A stretch of 64,000 nt of DNA, taken from Symbiodinium natans (Eukaryota > Sar > Dinophyceae > Suessiales > Symbiodiniaceae). The stretch covers positions 451,001 to 515,000 of the forward strand of contig CAJNDS010002231.1 in assembly GCA_905221605.1 (NCBI GenBank), given 5' to 3'. Of this stretch, positions 22,501 to 34,785 are shown one piece after another. The position numbers were made by a program, and so were the translations under genes. The notes beneath the pieces were generated by a model. The model had not been told where the DNA came from, made no database searches, and worked only from the letters and a program-made list of their open reading frames with translations. The stretch's first letter is position 1. Every line of letters starts with the position of its first letter.

Positions 22501-23445
22501 CATGCGCCTCTGAAAGTCAGCCACTGCAAGAGACAGGCCCACCTCCTCGAGCACGGCCCCATAGCGGTTCATGGAGTTGGGCCTGGCTTGGGGTTTAGGG
22601 TTTAGGGTTTAGGGTTTAGGGTTCAGGGTTTAGGGCTTTACCTTAAGAGCCCAAAACCTACTTTGGGTTTCGGGTTTAGAGTAAGAACCCGTGCTTTTTG
22701 GGGTTTAGGGAGCTGGGCCTGAGGGGTTTGAGGGCTCCCGCTGCTGCATGATCTAAGAGCCGCGCACAGTCCATGCTTCAAAGGAGGCCTTTAAGGGCCC
22801 CTACGGCTCTTTGGGTTTAGGGTTTCGGGTTTAGGTTTAGTTTTTAGGGTTTAGGGCTTAAGCCCGAATCCTAAACCTGATGAGGGGCTTCAGGTGTTGG
22901 GGCTCTAGATTCTCCCTAACCCTAAACCCTTGAACCTGAAACCCTAAACCCTACACCCTAAACCCTCCCTTTCCCGCTTCATGGCTGGTTGGAGGGTTTT
23001 GCCAACCCCCCCCCCCCTGAAAACACTCGCGCACACTACTGGGAGGTTTTAGTTTGCCAGCGTTGTCGGGTTCGGGTGACAAGGCACAAGCCAAGCTGAA
23101 GCCTGAAGACACCCTAAACCCTAAACCCTAAACCCTAAGCTTCCCAGGGCCGAACTATACACCCTTTAGAACCTTAAATTGTTCATATCCCCTTGAAATT
23201 TTATTTAAAAAAAAACCTCAAAGGGGGCCATAGAAGAACCTGTTCTGCCATCGTGACGCGGTGCACTGTTGATCCACCAAGCGGGCATTGCAGCTCCATC
23301 AGGGCCAAGCCGGGCTCGCGAAATGCGAACCCTAAATCCTGAACCCATCCAAACCCAATGTAACATAAAGCCCATCTGAGCCGATCTAATCTTAAACTCA
23401 AAACCCATTTAAATCAGATGAGCCCTACAGAACCTAAACCTAAAC

Positions 23446-23518
23446 CTTGCCCTAAACCCTAAACCCTAAACCCTAAACCCAAAACCCAAAACCCTAAACC
23501 CTAAACCCTAAACCCTAC
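23446..23518 (-). repeat. Interstitial telomeric array, about 10 units
   Basis: CCCTAAA with two CCCAAAA units in the middle. Confidence 0.95.
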
Positions 23519-23949
23519 CTCACTGGCTGGGGGGGGGGGGGGGGGGGCAATGCATGACAGCTGGCCTGGACGACTTCAGGCCGGATGCGTAGAAGGCGTC
23601 CAACTCTTCAAGGAAGAGGCGGCAGAAATCCGGCGTCAGCGCAGGGAATGCGTAGACATTCTTGCTTATCTCCTGTAGCTGTGGGAACTGGTGCAGGGGG
23701 GGCACTCAAAGCAGGGCTGAGCACTATAGCTTCCTGCCCAACCCTGCGTGGAGAGGCCCTTGAAGAACCCTAAACCCTAAACCCTAAACCCTAAACCCTC
23801 TATGAGCCACTTGAGCTTGACTGTGAAAAGCAAACCCATGGCTTCATGGTCCTGTGCATAGGAACCGAAACCCGAAACCCTAAAACCTACAGCCTGTAAT
23901 TTACAAGAAAACGTGGTGCAACCACGATGCTCTCCTAGTTACCCTCCTT

Positions 23950-24050
23950 TGGTGTAGACCCTGAAAAAACAAGTACATACTTTTTAGCGATAAGTAGCTA
24001 TAGTAGGAACCCAGGACCAAAAAGCATTCAAGTATAGTACACCAAAGCCC
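23950..24050. mobile_element. Family E element, copy 2
   Basis: CTTTGGTGTAGACCCTGAAA at the left, GTACACCAAAGCCC at the right, GCGATAAGTAGCTATAGTAG inside. Confidence 0.75.
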
Positions 24051-24213
24051 AGGTCAAGACATTCACCCACACAAAGAAGAATCAGCTTCCTAGGCGTGGT
24101 TTTAGGGGGATTATGGGCTTAGGGGTTTAGGCAGCACCCCTCACACTCAGAGCAACAACTCGCTGTCCTAAACTCTACATGGCACTTAGGTGCCTCGCCA
24201 CCTCCTCCTCTCG

Positions 24214-24303
24214 TTTAGGGTTTAGGGTTTAGGGTTTAGGGTTTAGGGTTTAGGGTTTAGGGTTTAGGGTTTAGGGTTTAGGGTTTAGGGTTTAGGGTTT
24301 AGG
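24214..24303 (+). repeat. Interstitial telomeric array, about 13 units
   Basis: Perfect TTTAGGG units. Confidence 0.97.
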
Positions 24304-24440
24304 ACCGACGAACCTGCTTTTAGACCCTATAAACCCTCTAAATGCGTTGTTTTGGGGGTGGCGTTGTGCGAAAGCCTGTCCGCTGCCTTAGAGGCACCAT
24401 AGCCAACCCTAGAAAGGGCCTTTTTGTAGGGTGGAATACC

Positions 24441-24635
24441 TGGAGCTTCATGCCTAGTTGTAAGTAGGGTTATAGAAGTATGGTAACTATACTTTATAAC
24501 CCCATTGAGGGCACTTATTACCCTTTCCCCAAACCCTAAACCCTAAAACACCAAACACGAAACACGAATCCCTAAACCCTAAACCCTAAACCCTAAACCC
24601 TAAACCCTAAACCCTAAACCCTAAACCCTCAAGTA
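24441..24635. mobile_element. Family A element with its right arm replaced by telomeric sequence
   Basis: Left TGGAGCTTCATG and inner GTTATAGAAGTATGG and GAGGGCACTTATTA are recognisable. The right arm is interrupted by CCCTAAA units, and only a terminal CCTCAAGTA-like end remains at about 24627-24635. Confidence 0.5.
24570..24629 (-). repeat. Interstitial telomeric array, 8-9 units
   Basis: Perfect CCCTAAA units inside a family A remnant. Confidence 0.95.
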
Positions 24636-25039
24636 GCCCCATCCTCCACCTGCAACTTGCGCAGCAGCCGGAGAGGCAGCAAATGGGCGTGGCCTTGCTG
24701 GGAGGCCTCCGGAGTGCGAGCTTCGGGTTCTAGGGTTTATAGGGCGTTTAGGGTTCAGAGCCTCACCGGAGGGGTCCCCGGACTATAAGTGGGTCATAAC
24801 TCTGAAAACTTAGGCTGGAAGTCCTCTGGGGTTCTAGTCTAAGTACCCATGAACCTGCAGGTAGGGCTTGTGGGGCCTGTCTGAGGGGGGCGGGATTAAG
24901 TTCCCACCCGACAGCGGGCGCAGGCGTGGGCTGGCGCCACGGATCCTTGGCCCAGGCGACGCAGGAGCAGCCTGCATGCAGGGCAACAGGGCCCCCCGGC
25001 TCCCTTCGCGTGACATGCAGATCATCTCTCACGTATATA

Positions 25040-25420
25040 AAACAACCATATAAATATACATACATATGTATATACATATGTATATATATATATATAATAT
25101 GATTTGTGTTTTCTTGTTTTTTTTTTGCATGCTTCTATTTGTTTGCTTGGTTCTTGTCTTTCTGTGGATACGTACATCTACTTATGTGTGCTAGTGTATG
25201 GCTGTTTACTTTGTGTACTGTACACCTATACATATGCACATGCATGATACAATGCTTGTACCTCTAGTTATACTTCTTGCTATGAGCATACGAATACGTA
25301 TACCTATACATGTATGTATTTATTATGCCTTTGTACCTACCAAGAATCATACCAATACTCATACGAATATGAACACTAATACTAATACTTGTACTTGTGA
25401 AATACAATAACAGTTCTTCC
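25040..25420. repeat. TATG/TA-rich low-complexity region
   Basis: ATACATATGTATATACATAT and (TA)n at the left, then degenerate ACTAATACTAATAC and CATACGAATACGTATAC words. Frames here are low-complexity. Confidence 0.7.
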
Positions 25421-25920
25421 ACTTCTCCGACTTTGGGTTCGTTGTTCCAGACGTTGAGGGTTCATAATCGGTACCGTGGCACCCCTTCAATCCTTTAAGT
25501 GTTGGGGGTTAAAACGAAAAGAATACGGCCCCGCCATGATCATAGCCCCTTGGAGTTATACAGGTCTGAGACTAGTTCTGTATGTGGGCACTGGTTTTCC
25601 GGATCGCGATTCCGGGATCCAAGAAGTTCCGCGGTTGGGGGCTTTCACACTGTACCGTGCCTCAAACGTGGATCCAGAAAATGCAGCCAGGAGGTTGTGA
25701 AAAGGACCTCGCTGACGGAAAAACTTGAAGAAAGACTTGATCTCCTAAAACCACACCCGTAAGAATCCTAAACCCGTTGCCCGAAACGCCCTAAACTGTT
25801 TCCCCAGAACTGTAGGACCTTTGGGCTGGATCGGTCGCAACCGCCTGCGGGGTTTGCCTGGCAGCCGACCCGTCCGATTTCAACGAAGTAAAATCAATCT
25901 CTTCGGTGGCACACCACCCC
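25420..25920. other. Unique telomere-free sequence
   Basis: Two overlapping plus-strand frames (25476-25700 and 25499-25762) cross it. Neither shows a recognisable motif or a clear splice structure, so no gene is called. Confidence 0.4.
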
Positions 25921-25948
25921 CGTGTAGGGGGCTTAGGGCTTAGGGTTT

Positions 25949-26049
25949 AGGGTGCTGAGTAATTAGAATAAGGTTCTTTGGGGGTTCTTATAGTAGAACT
26001 ACACAGGGACCACCAGGGAATATTAGTAGTAATTATGCTGACCCCTATA
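25949..26049. mobile_element. Family G element, copy 5
   Basis: GCTGAGTAATTAGAATAAGG at the left, AATTATGCTGACCCCTATAT at the right. A TTTAGGG run merges directly into the left end. Confidence 0.7.
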
Positions 26050-26264
26050 TTAGCTTCCTATAACCTCCAGACAAACCTTGGCTTGGTCCTTGGTGAGTAA
26101 GTTCATGTCGGTCCATACAAAGCTCCCTCGGTTGTTTGTTGCGGCTTGGCTTGGGGTGCTAGATTTTACCTCAAGAACCCCAAGCCTCCCTTTTTGTAGG
26201 TCATTACGAGAAAAGCCCCTATAGGATTCTTAGAGAACCCACAAAGAAGGTAGGCTTTGGGTTC

Positions 26265-26327
26265 TAAACCCTAAACCCTAAACCCTAAACCCTAAACCCT
26301 AAACCCTAAACCCTAAACCCTAAACCC
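26265..26327 (-). repeat. Interstitial telomeric array, 9 units
   Basis: Perfect CCCTAAA units. Confidence 0.97.
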
Positions 26328-27524
26328 AGCTAGGGCTTCGGGAGTCGCACCCTAGGGTAAGACACTTGGAAAGCCTCTCACTACCAGGCCGAGGGCTTTG
26401 GGCTTAGGCGTTTAACTGAAGGGTCTAACGGGTTCAAAAGGGGTTTAGGGTTTGAGGTTTTGGGTTTAGGGTTTGGGGTTTAGGGTTTGAGTTTTAGGGC
26501 TTGGGCTTGAAAGGTGGGTAGTTTCAGGCTCACAGAGCTCAATCGGGCTTAGGGCTTCGGAATGTTGAAGCTGAAATAGGGGGACAAAGGTTAGCAGGCT
26601 CGGAAAGGTCGCAAAGGCTTCTTTGCCACCTGCCTGGGCGTGGGCTCCAGCAAAATGAATCATCAAAACTAAATGGGAAAGAGATACAAGAATATGAAAA
26701 CACACGAATCCCGAAAAGCAGAACTACAATCGAGGGTCTGCGTAAGGCTTGGCTACATGCCAAACCCTGATTCGTCTAGCGACGCAAGACGTGGACATAC
26801 CCTCCCCCAATACCCACTACATGTTTGTGCCCTGAGCCACCTAAACCCTAAACCCTAAACCCCAAGCCCTATAAACCAAATCAGAACTCCGTTGGTTGCA
26901 CGGCGCTGGGCGCGGCTCTCTAAAGTGTAAGCCAGAGCTCCTAGGCCGTCCCATGAGGACCGTTGAACAAGCTAAGCCCTAAACCCTCAACCCTAAACTC
27001 TAATGAAACCCGAAACCCAAAACTTCGAAAAGCGGCAGCTACCCAGAGTTTGAATCCCAAGGCCCTCCACACAACCCGTCGCCTCATGGAGGGGTCGTTG
27101 GCGGTAGGCCGCCGCTCGTTGAAGCAGTGCTTGTTCCCGTGGGCGGAGGCCCTGGCTTGTAACTTCTGAGACCCTGAACCCTAAACTTCTGAGCCTCCTC
27201 AAAGCTTGGCTAGAAAGATGCACTGTTGCTGCCTTGCGAAGGACAAAATCAAACTTCCGTGGAAACTGAAGAACTACAATTTGCTCAAGAACCACCCGAA
27301 AGCAAATTCTGCCTTAAAAGGCAATATATGGTTATGGTTATCTCTCTTTTTTGTTGCGGGCCCGGGGGGGGGGGGGGGTCTCTGAAGCAAACGATAGGGA
27401 AGCGATTGCACGCAGTCTCTCAGGCTACCAGGTTTTCAAGGGGGCTGTTTGAGCTATCAACCCGATGAGCCCAATAGTTCTCATACCAGGCATCTTCCTT
27501 AACTAAGGGGTATGGGTCTCTTTG

Positions 27525-27705
27525 GAGAACAGTCCTTGTTCCCCCTTATGCTAACAGTCTTTAATGGGGATTCTAGTACCCCCTTAATTGGCCCCTTATT
27601 ATCATCCCTATTAAGGACTGTTAGTAGAGGGGGGAACAGGGTTTAGGGTTTGGGGTTTAGGGTTTAGGGTTTAGGGACTGTTAGTAGAGGGGGGGAACAT
27701 CTCAA
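27525..27705. mobile_element. Family B element, copy 3, with right end duplicated around a telomeric array
   Basis: TTATGCTAACAGTCTTTAAT at the left. The right arm GGACTGTTAGTAGAGG plus a G-run and GAACA occurs twice, at 27615-27638 and 27675-27700, with about five TTTAGGG/TTTGGGG units between. Confidence 0.88.
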
Positions 27706-28058
27706 AATATACTACGGTGGCGACTCTAGCTCGGCGAGCCTCAGGAGCCTCCCTAAACCCTAAACCCTCAACCCTAAACCCTAAACCCTAACCCAACAGA
27801 GGGGTGAGGTAAACCCGGAGCCCTAAACTCCACCTGGGACTCTCTTTACCTGCAGTTTAATGGGTCATACCTACTAATTTAGGGGGGGAGTTACTACTAA
27901 ACTCTAGGTAAAGACCCTAAACCCTAAACCCTCAACCCTCAACCCTAAACCCTAAACCCTAAAATAGGGACCCCAGGGAAAGTTCAGGGCTTAGGATCTG
28001 GAAGTTCCGCAGTCCAGCATCCTATGCCTCAGCCACGACAGGAGAAACTAGAGGAACC

Positions 28059-28146
28059 AGCATGGGCTATTAGGCCTTACAATCCCCTAACCAACCTGCA
28101 AAGGGCCAATTTTAAGGGGTTTTAGGGTATAGGTAGCCCATGTAGG
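28059..28146. mobile_element. Small foldback element family M, copy 2
   Basis: Ends CATGGGCTATTAGGCC and TAGGTAGCCCATG are inverted repeats. Confidence 0.55.
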
Positions 28147-28592
28147 AAGTCAAGTCTGTGAGAACTCCATGGAAGGTTTCTGCTGCGGTCTTGTGGCACC
28201 GCAAACATGTCACGTAATCCCATGGGCTACATCGGGCTGCTTAGGAATTAAGGCCCATGGAACTCAACAACTTAACGCCCTAAACCTTACAAATCCTAAA
28301 ACCTAAACCCTGAACCACATCGTTCCGAACTCCGACCCTGGGTCGTCCAGTAGCCTAGGAAACCAGAGGGTTTTGTAGGGATTAGAATGCCTCAAAAAGG
28401 TTAAAAGGTTATCTGCTCTCCTACTAAGCGCCCTAAACCCTAAACCATAAACCCTAAACCCTAAACCCTAAAGCCTAAAGCCTAAAGCCTAAACCCTAAA
28501 CCCCGTTTGTTCCAAACACCACGGACCTCCGGGTTGGGTTCTGAAGGCCCTGGCCAAGTCCCCACGCAACCAAACTCTGAACCCCAAAAGGG

Positions 28593-28664
28593 TTTAGGGT
28601 TTAGGGTTTAGGGTTTAGGGTTTAGGGTTTAGGGTTTAGGGTTTAGGGTTTAGGGTTTAGGGTT
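28593..28664 (+). repeat. Interstitial telomeric array, about 10 units
   Basis: Perfect TTTAGGG units. Confidence 0.97.
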
Positions 28665-28990
28665 CGACACCGTCAAGGGACCAAAGGAGGGACCCTTGCT
28701 AGGATGGCCCTTAAAACCCTCTGAAACATACTCCTGAATATGATCCTCTTAAACCCAATAAGGGAAAACATAACATGTCCCCAGGGCCCGACCTAGCTTG
28801 AAAGGGACCTTAGGGGTTATTTTGGGGGGCTACTTAGGTATATGGAGGCTATGTGAGGGTATATATGGGGGGGTTGTAGAGGGGAATAGGATTAAGGGTC
28901 CCTTCTATGGGCCCTCCTTTTGCCCCATAACACCGCAAATTCTGAAGCCTACGCCTTTTCTCCCCCCAAAGGCCGAGAAAAAATTCTGGG

Positions 28991-29047
28991 TTTAGGAGGT
29001 TTAGGGTTTAGGGTTTAGGGTTTAGGGTTTAGGGTTTAGGGTTTAGG
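28991..29047 (+). repeat. Interstitial telomeric array, 8 units
   Basis: Bounded on both sides by TTTAGGAGG, so the array is symmetric at its edges. Confidence 0.95.
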
Positions 29048-29189
29048 AGGTTGAGGGGCCTGACGCAGGGAGGTCAGGCCCTCCCACAGGACGGAGACCA
29101 TGGCAATGAGAGGCTGCCTGGAGTTCTAGGGTCCTCAAGGGAGGGAGGGTTCATGGGGGGTAGGTACCGAGGGAACCTAAGGGAAGCTT

Positions 29190-29362
29190 ACTTAGAGGTT
29201 CATGGTACTTAGGAACTAATAATAACTGTACTTATAATTGCACTTATCACTATACTAGGGCCCTTAAGGGGCTTATTATTATAAGTACAGTTATAAGTAC
29301 AGTTATAAGTGCAGTTATAAGTACAGTTATAATTGGTTAATAAGTACCATGAACCGCCAAGT
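29190..29362. mobile_element. Family A element, copy 4 (longest)
   Basis: Same ends as the other copies. The right arm is lengthened by tandem AGTACAGTTATA units (four in a row), showing internal expansion. Confidence 0.85.
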
Positions 29363-29566
29363 GGGGAGGTTTACAGGGAGTATTCGACTCTCACACTCGC
29401 ACAAGGCCCCGGCCCTGGATTAGGGTTTCGGGTTTTAGGGTGCCTGAATCAGACATGGGCCTAGGGCTTAGGGCTTAGGGTTTAGGGTTTAGGGTTTAGG
29501 GTTTAGGGTTTAGGGCTTTGGGCGTAGGGTTAGCCCTAATCCTGGCAGCCCTGATAGCCTAAAGCC

Positions 29567-29680
29567 CTGGAGGTTTCACGGGTAGTCACGTTACAAGTAG
29601 GGGCATAAGTACCCTAAATAAGTTTATAGGTATAGATGCCATGCTTCTATCCCTACTCAAGGCTACCCATGAACCTCCAA
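29567..29680. mobile_element. Short A-like element with TACCCATGAACCTCC end
   Basis: CTGGAGGTTTCACGGGTAGT at the left, GCTACCCATGAACCTCCAA at the right. A variant subfamily shared with 44802 and 63343. Confidence 0.7.
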
Positions 29681-29861
29681 ACCCTAAAACCCTATAACCT
29701 AAGTCCTAAACCCTAAACCCTATATCCTAAACCCTAAACCCTAAACCCTGACAAATAACTACCCATGCATCGCAGGTGGCGCACCCGGGAGCTTCGTTCT
29801 CAAGATGGGTGGCCCTGGGGTTTAGGGTTTAGGGTTTAGGGTTTAGGGTTTAGGGTTTAGG

Positions 29862-29990
29862 GGACCAAATGAACCCTAAAAGGCCGTAGGGTTTAGGGTC
29901 TAGGATATAGGGTTTAGCGCGCTTGTACCTTCATACGAAAGAAAGTAGCACAGGGCATGCGGCCCCAATTTTTGGGTTCACCTGGTCCTC
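29862..29990. mobile_element. Degenerate family F element
   Basis: GGACCAAATGAACCCTAAAA at the left, CCAATTTTTGGGTTCACCTG at the right. Telomere-like units fill part of the centre and a TTTAGGG array abuts the left end. Confidence 0.6.
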
Positions 29991-30290
29991 AGGGTTTGGC
30001 TGTGTGCCTAGATAGTATGTTCTTGTGCTTGAAAGGGGTTTCTATATGGCACTTTGTGAGCCCATGTACATACGGGTACATACGTGGACCTTTCAGGGCG
30101 TGTGCAACGCCTCGAGCCGGAGCATTGTAGAGTCCTAGGGTTTAGGGTTTAGGGGACGTAGAAATGCTGACGGCATGTCGTCTTGTCGCCCTGATAAGAT
30201 CGAACTCTACAGCCTGGAGCGACTGCGGTACCCAAGGGGACCTTTTCTCCTAGGTCCTCACGACAGTAAATTCCCCTGTCCGTAATCCCC

Positions 30291-30358
30291 AAACCCTAAA
30301 CCCTAAACCCTAAACCCTAAACCCTAAACCCTAAACCCTAAACCCTAAACCCTAAACC
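30291..30358 (-). repeat. Interstitial telomeric array, 9-10 units
   Basis: Perfect CCCTAAA units. Confidence 0.97.
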
Positions 30359-31616
30359 TTGGGCGATTTTTGAGCCGAAGGGTTTGACTTGAAGAGACGA
30401 GGCAAGTTGCTCACCGGGCAAGTCTTCCAACAGGCGTGAGAGCGTCTCCTTGGCCAATGAGCCCTAAACCCTAAACCCTAAACCCCAAACCCCAAACCCT
30501 AAACCCTCTCCCTAAACCCTAAACCCTCAACCCTCTACCCCATCTTACCATCTTTTTCATAGGGAATCGGGAAGTAGGGGGCCTTAGAAACCCTAAACCA
30601 TACACCCCCAAAGACCCTGCATAACCTCTGAGAGGAACATATAAGGAAGTTCTTTCCCCAACTCCCGAAGAACCACCCCCTCTTTCTTGGGCCTTCTCTT
30701 TTGGGTTGGGGGGTTTAGGGTTTGGGGTTTAGGTGTGGCAGTTAAGGTGGGAGCCGTACAAAGATTCTGCAAGCGGCTGCTGGGCCAGTCTTCACCGCTT
30801 AACTCCGAACCGCCTTCACCATTGTGCCATCGATGAGAACCTAGAAACACGAAGGTTTCAGGTTCTTCAAGCGAACTCCTCCTCTAAGCGCGAAACAACT
30901 CTTCCCCGTCAAGTGTCCTCCTGCCCTTGGAGGACCATAGGTGCAAGGAGCCACCGGGCAAAGAGACGGCGCCGCAAGAAGTGCAGGCGGACATTCGCAG
31001 CCTGCTTCGGGTTTCGACATGGGCTGGCTCAGGCAAGCGGCCCTTAGACCCCCAAAAGCTTTCTATCATAAGGCCTCTGGGCCCAAAGACCTTAAGGTAG
31101 GAGTCATTGGAGCCTCAGGGTAGGTCTTGCTGGGCTTGAGTGCGTCTCAAACGATCCATGCACTGCCAATGATTCTGCCTGCTGGCTGGCTGACTCACGC
31201 CTTCTTGCCCCTGATTATGAGAACCTAGGTTTAGGGCTTAGGGAAGGGAGTCTTTACATATGGGGAAGGTTCAGGGTTTAGGGAAGGAGGGAGTCAAATG
31301 GGGACCCCGGAATATAGCTGGCAATTCCATCGCAAGACCGAGCTCTCAGGCAGGGCAGATGTACTCCATTCTACTCTGAGGGGGACCCAATGTCGATATG
31401 CTCCGTCTCACGATGATCATGACAACAACATGGCTCCAATCTTCCCCTGGGCACAAAAAAAAGGAGAACACAAGTTTCTATGAAAAGACCCCCGCCCCGC
31501 CCCACCGCCCTCCCCCTTCCCCCCGTCCATCCTCTGTTGGGAAGATGCTCTCTGGCAGCTTCATGAACAAGTCGACCATGAGCTCTTGGCCGCTTCTGTG
31601 CAACTTCCTGACAGGT

Positions 31617-31712
31617 GGGTGGTCCTCTGATTCGGGTCCCGTTTAGGGGTCCTTAATGTCACGGTACGTATTCTGGGACGCCAAAAAGGGACCCTAACTT
31701 AGAGAACTGCCC
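31617..31712. mobile_element. Diverged family C element
   Basis: GGGTGGTCCTCTGATTCGGG at the left, AACTTAGAGAACTGCCC at the right, with CACGGTACGTATTCTGGGAC matching the family's central palindrome. Confidence 0.5.
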
Positions 31713-32181
31713 ACGTGGAGAGAGCGCCACCAGCCGCATGGGGTTTAAAGTTCAAGGTTTACGTCATTTTTGTTTAGGGTTGGGGTGCAGGATTTAGGGT
31801 TTTGACGGTTGAGGCTTATTGCGGGTTTGAGCTTAGGGGTAGCTTGGAATCACGTGAGTTGCATGGAGGATGTTGAAAAACGGGAGCATATTTCCATGAA
31901 CGAAAGGGAACCATTCAGAGGTGTCAAGAGTCAGTCGCCATGAAAGCCTGCGCCGCAAACCCTCATCCCGGAACCCACGCTCACCACCCCACACGCGCCC
32001 CCTAAACCCTAAACCCCAAACCCTAACATGTCATTTTGAAATCATTTCCAGCACACCCCCCCCCCCCTCCCCCCCAAAAAAAGAAGTCCCAAACAGCCAT
32101 TAAGTCTGGGTCGAGCCTGGGTAAGGGGCAGGTGCGTGGGGACGCAAGGGATCCATGACCTACAATCCCGACCTAACCCAC

Positions 32182-32274
32182 AGGGTCCATGTACCCATAT
32201 GGCATATACAGACTTGGGCTTTAAAGGGGCTCCTATAGATTTAGGGCCCGACTATTTACTATATAGGTGCCCGC
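32182..32274. mobile_element. Family L element, copy 3
   Basis: GGGTCCATGTACCCATATGG at the left, ACTATATAGGTGCCC at the right, with GACTTGGGCTTTAAAGGGGC inside. The uninterrupted reference copy. Confidence 0.7.
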
Positions 32275-33085
32275 CTCGAAACGCATCCCTGGAATTGGAG
32301 TCGTCCGCTCATCCTGGTGGCTTGCGGATTCTTTAGGCAGTGGCGATTTTAGGCTTAGGGCGTTTCGAGTTTAGGGTAAAGGGTATATCAGCTGTCACAC
32401 TTAGTGCAGGCCTCGGCCGGTTGAAAGCCCAAATACAAAGCGTGCTGCTCTTGAGTGCATGAGAGAAGATACGCAAAATATACCCGGAGCCCAGTACCTT
32501 TCGCCTGAAAATCCCACAGGTTTAGGGATCCTGGGGCTCTCTGACCAAAGCCCAAGTGCAGGGCGGAGGCCCTCCGAACACGTGTCTTGATAGCTTGAAG
32601 ACGCCCTCAACCCTGTTGCATCCAGGCAGGCCCTGAATCCCAAAAGAAACACAAAACTCCAAACCGTCCTGCCTGAAAACACCTGGGATGTTACAGGCCA
32701 GGAGCCCACACCCTAAACCCTTTTGAACCTGGAAGCTGCTTCATGCCCGGACTGAGGCCCTAAACCCTAAACCCTAAGCCCTAAACCCTAAACCCTAAAC
32801 CCTAAGCCCTCCATCCTGGGTCTCTGCTGGCAGGCCCACCCTGGTATCTGCTCCGTGGGGCGCCAAGGGCCACCTGGGCAAAAGAAGCTATCTTGGGCTA
32901 TAGACCTTAGGGTTTAGGCCCTAGTGGCACTCAACAGTCCCGTAACAATCCTTGTGGCGGCCTGGAGCTGGGATCATCTGGGATCCTGTGACAAAGATCC
33001 CCTGAGCGTAGTACTTTGCAGGCCAAAGCAGTACAAGCCTAGCAGTCTCTAGGTTCAGGTCAAAAAAGCCTTTTTTTGTCAGGAG

Positions 33086-33103
33086 TTTTTTTTTGGGGGG
33101 GGG
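33086..33103. repeat. T(n)G(n) junction
   Basis: Nine T followed by nine G. Confidence 0.85.
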
Positions 33104-33193
33104 CTTATAAGGTTCAGGGGCCTTTTTGTAAAGCACTAAGCCCCTAACGTTTCAGTTTTGCAGGGCTGAGGGCTAAGGGCTAAGGGTTCATGT

Positions 33194-33343
33194 GGGTGGT
33201 TGTCAAAAACATAATCCCTTTGGGGGGTACCCGAAATATTCGGTGCCGTATTATCATAGGGCTTCAGAAAGGGACAATATGGTTCAATAAACCCTAAACC
33301 CTAAACCCTAAACAAAAAGGGACAATAATTTTGACAACCACCC
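33194..33343. mobile_element. Family C element, copy 2, with internal telomeric array
   Basis: GGGTGGTTGTCAAAAACATA at the left, AATTTTGACAACCACCC at the right. CCCTAAA units at about 33291-33312 lie between two copies of AAAGGGACAATA (33268 and 33316). Confidence 0.88.
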
Positions 33344-33813
33344 GTGTGGCTACCCCTGGGTGCCTTCACGCCACGGCCTCCGCGGCCCCTCCACGCCCAG
33401 GAGGTACGGAGGAAAGGTAGCTCTCAAGTCTGCCACCTCTCACTACCCTGGACCCTAAACCCTAAACCCTAAACCCTAAACCACAAACCCCAAACCACAA
33501 ACCCCAAACCCAAACCCTTAGCACGGGATGAGGGAATCAGGGCCCTATGCAGACCCTTTGAGGGATTATATGGGGTAAGATTTGCCTTGGACACCCAAGG
33601 TGGTCCCGTTGGGTTCCAAAGACCCTGTGGTAAAAACAGATCCTATTTGCTTAAGAACCCCAAAAGCATTTAAAAAAAAAAAAATACTCCTATCTTACCC
33701 TTAATAAGGAATAACATTCTTTCATTTTTTCTGGTTCTTAAGCAATTAGTAGTAAGGGAGGAGAAGTGGGGCCATGTTAGGAGTGTCTTGAGAGAACCCT
33801 CTTGGAGGTACAT

Positions 33814-33925
33814 CTTGGGATGCTCCCCCTTAACAGTCCTTATTTAGGGTTTAGGGTTTAGGGTTTAAGGTACCCCCTATCACAATCCCTTTTCAGGACT
33901 GTTAGCATGAGGGGAAACATACCAA
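33814..33925. mobile_element. Family B element, copy 4, with internal telomeric array
   Basis: CTTGGGATGCTCCCCC at the left, GACTGTTAGCATGAGGGG at the right, GTACAT on both flanks (possible 6-bp target duplication). Three TTTAGGG units occupy the left half (33843-33866). Confidence 0.82.
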
Positions 33926-34373
33926 GGTACATTCAGAAGGGTTTTGGGTTTAGGGTTTAAGGTTTAGGGTTTAGGTTCTCCTGTGATCAAAATGGCCCAG
34001 AAGCCCTCGGATCGAACACATTCAGAATCTATAGGTTCCCTCTGGCCACATGCCATTTGCCTAGGGTTTCGACTCTCACACTCGCACAAGGCCGGCAGGG
34101 TTTAGGGTTTAGGGCTTAGGGTTTAGGGTCGAGGGTTTATGGTTCAGCGCGACCCGAAAAGAGGGAGCAAGGGCGCTACTGTAGAGCGGGCCTCGTCTTG
34201 AAGCCTAGGTAAGCCATACATGCCTGCTTTTTCCGAGTTAGGGTTTAGTGTGGAGGGCTTAGAGTTAGTTCAGAGGTTAGGGTTTTGAGGCTTAGGGTTT
34301 AGGATGTTTGGGTTTAGAGCCTGTTTAGGGTTCAGTGTTTGGGGTGATGCTCTTAAACGGAATACCCAAACAT

Positions 34374-34470
34374 CCTAAACCCTAAACCCTAAACCCTAAA
34401 CCCTAAACCCTAGACCCTAAACCCTAAAACCCTAAACCCTAAACCCTAGCCCTAAACCCTAAATCCTTCG
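34374..34470 (-). repeat. Interstitial telomeric array, about 13 units
   Basis: CCCTAAA with one CCCTAGA, one CCCTAAAA and one CCCTAG unit. Confidence 0.96.
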
Positions 34471-34785
34471 CCCAGTTTTGGCCTCTTCCCGCAAGCACTC
34501 GAAGCAGTTGGGCGGCCGGTAGAAGGTGCCTTGGTTGGCCCCCTTTGAGCCCCTGGGAGCCCAAATGCTCCTTTATTAAGGGAGTGGTCCTTAAGCCATA
34601 ATAAGGACCCTTAGGGTTTAGGGTTTAGGGTTAGGGTTTAGGGGGATAGCTCTTCAGCAGCCCCATATGCCAAGAGACCAGAACTGCGAACAACATTGAC
34701 CATCATCACGCAAGACTTGGAGGTTCGGGTTTCTGCTGAGATCCTCGCCAGCCCAAGAAGGGAACGAATGAGTCATCCCAGAGGC

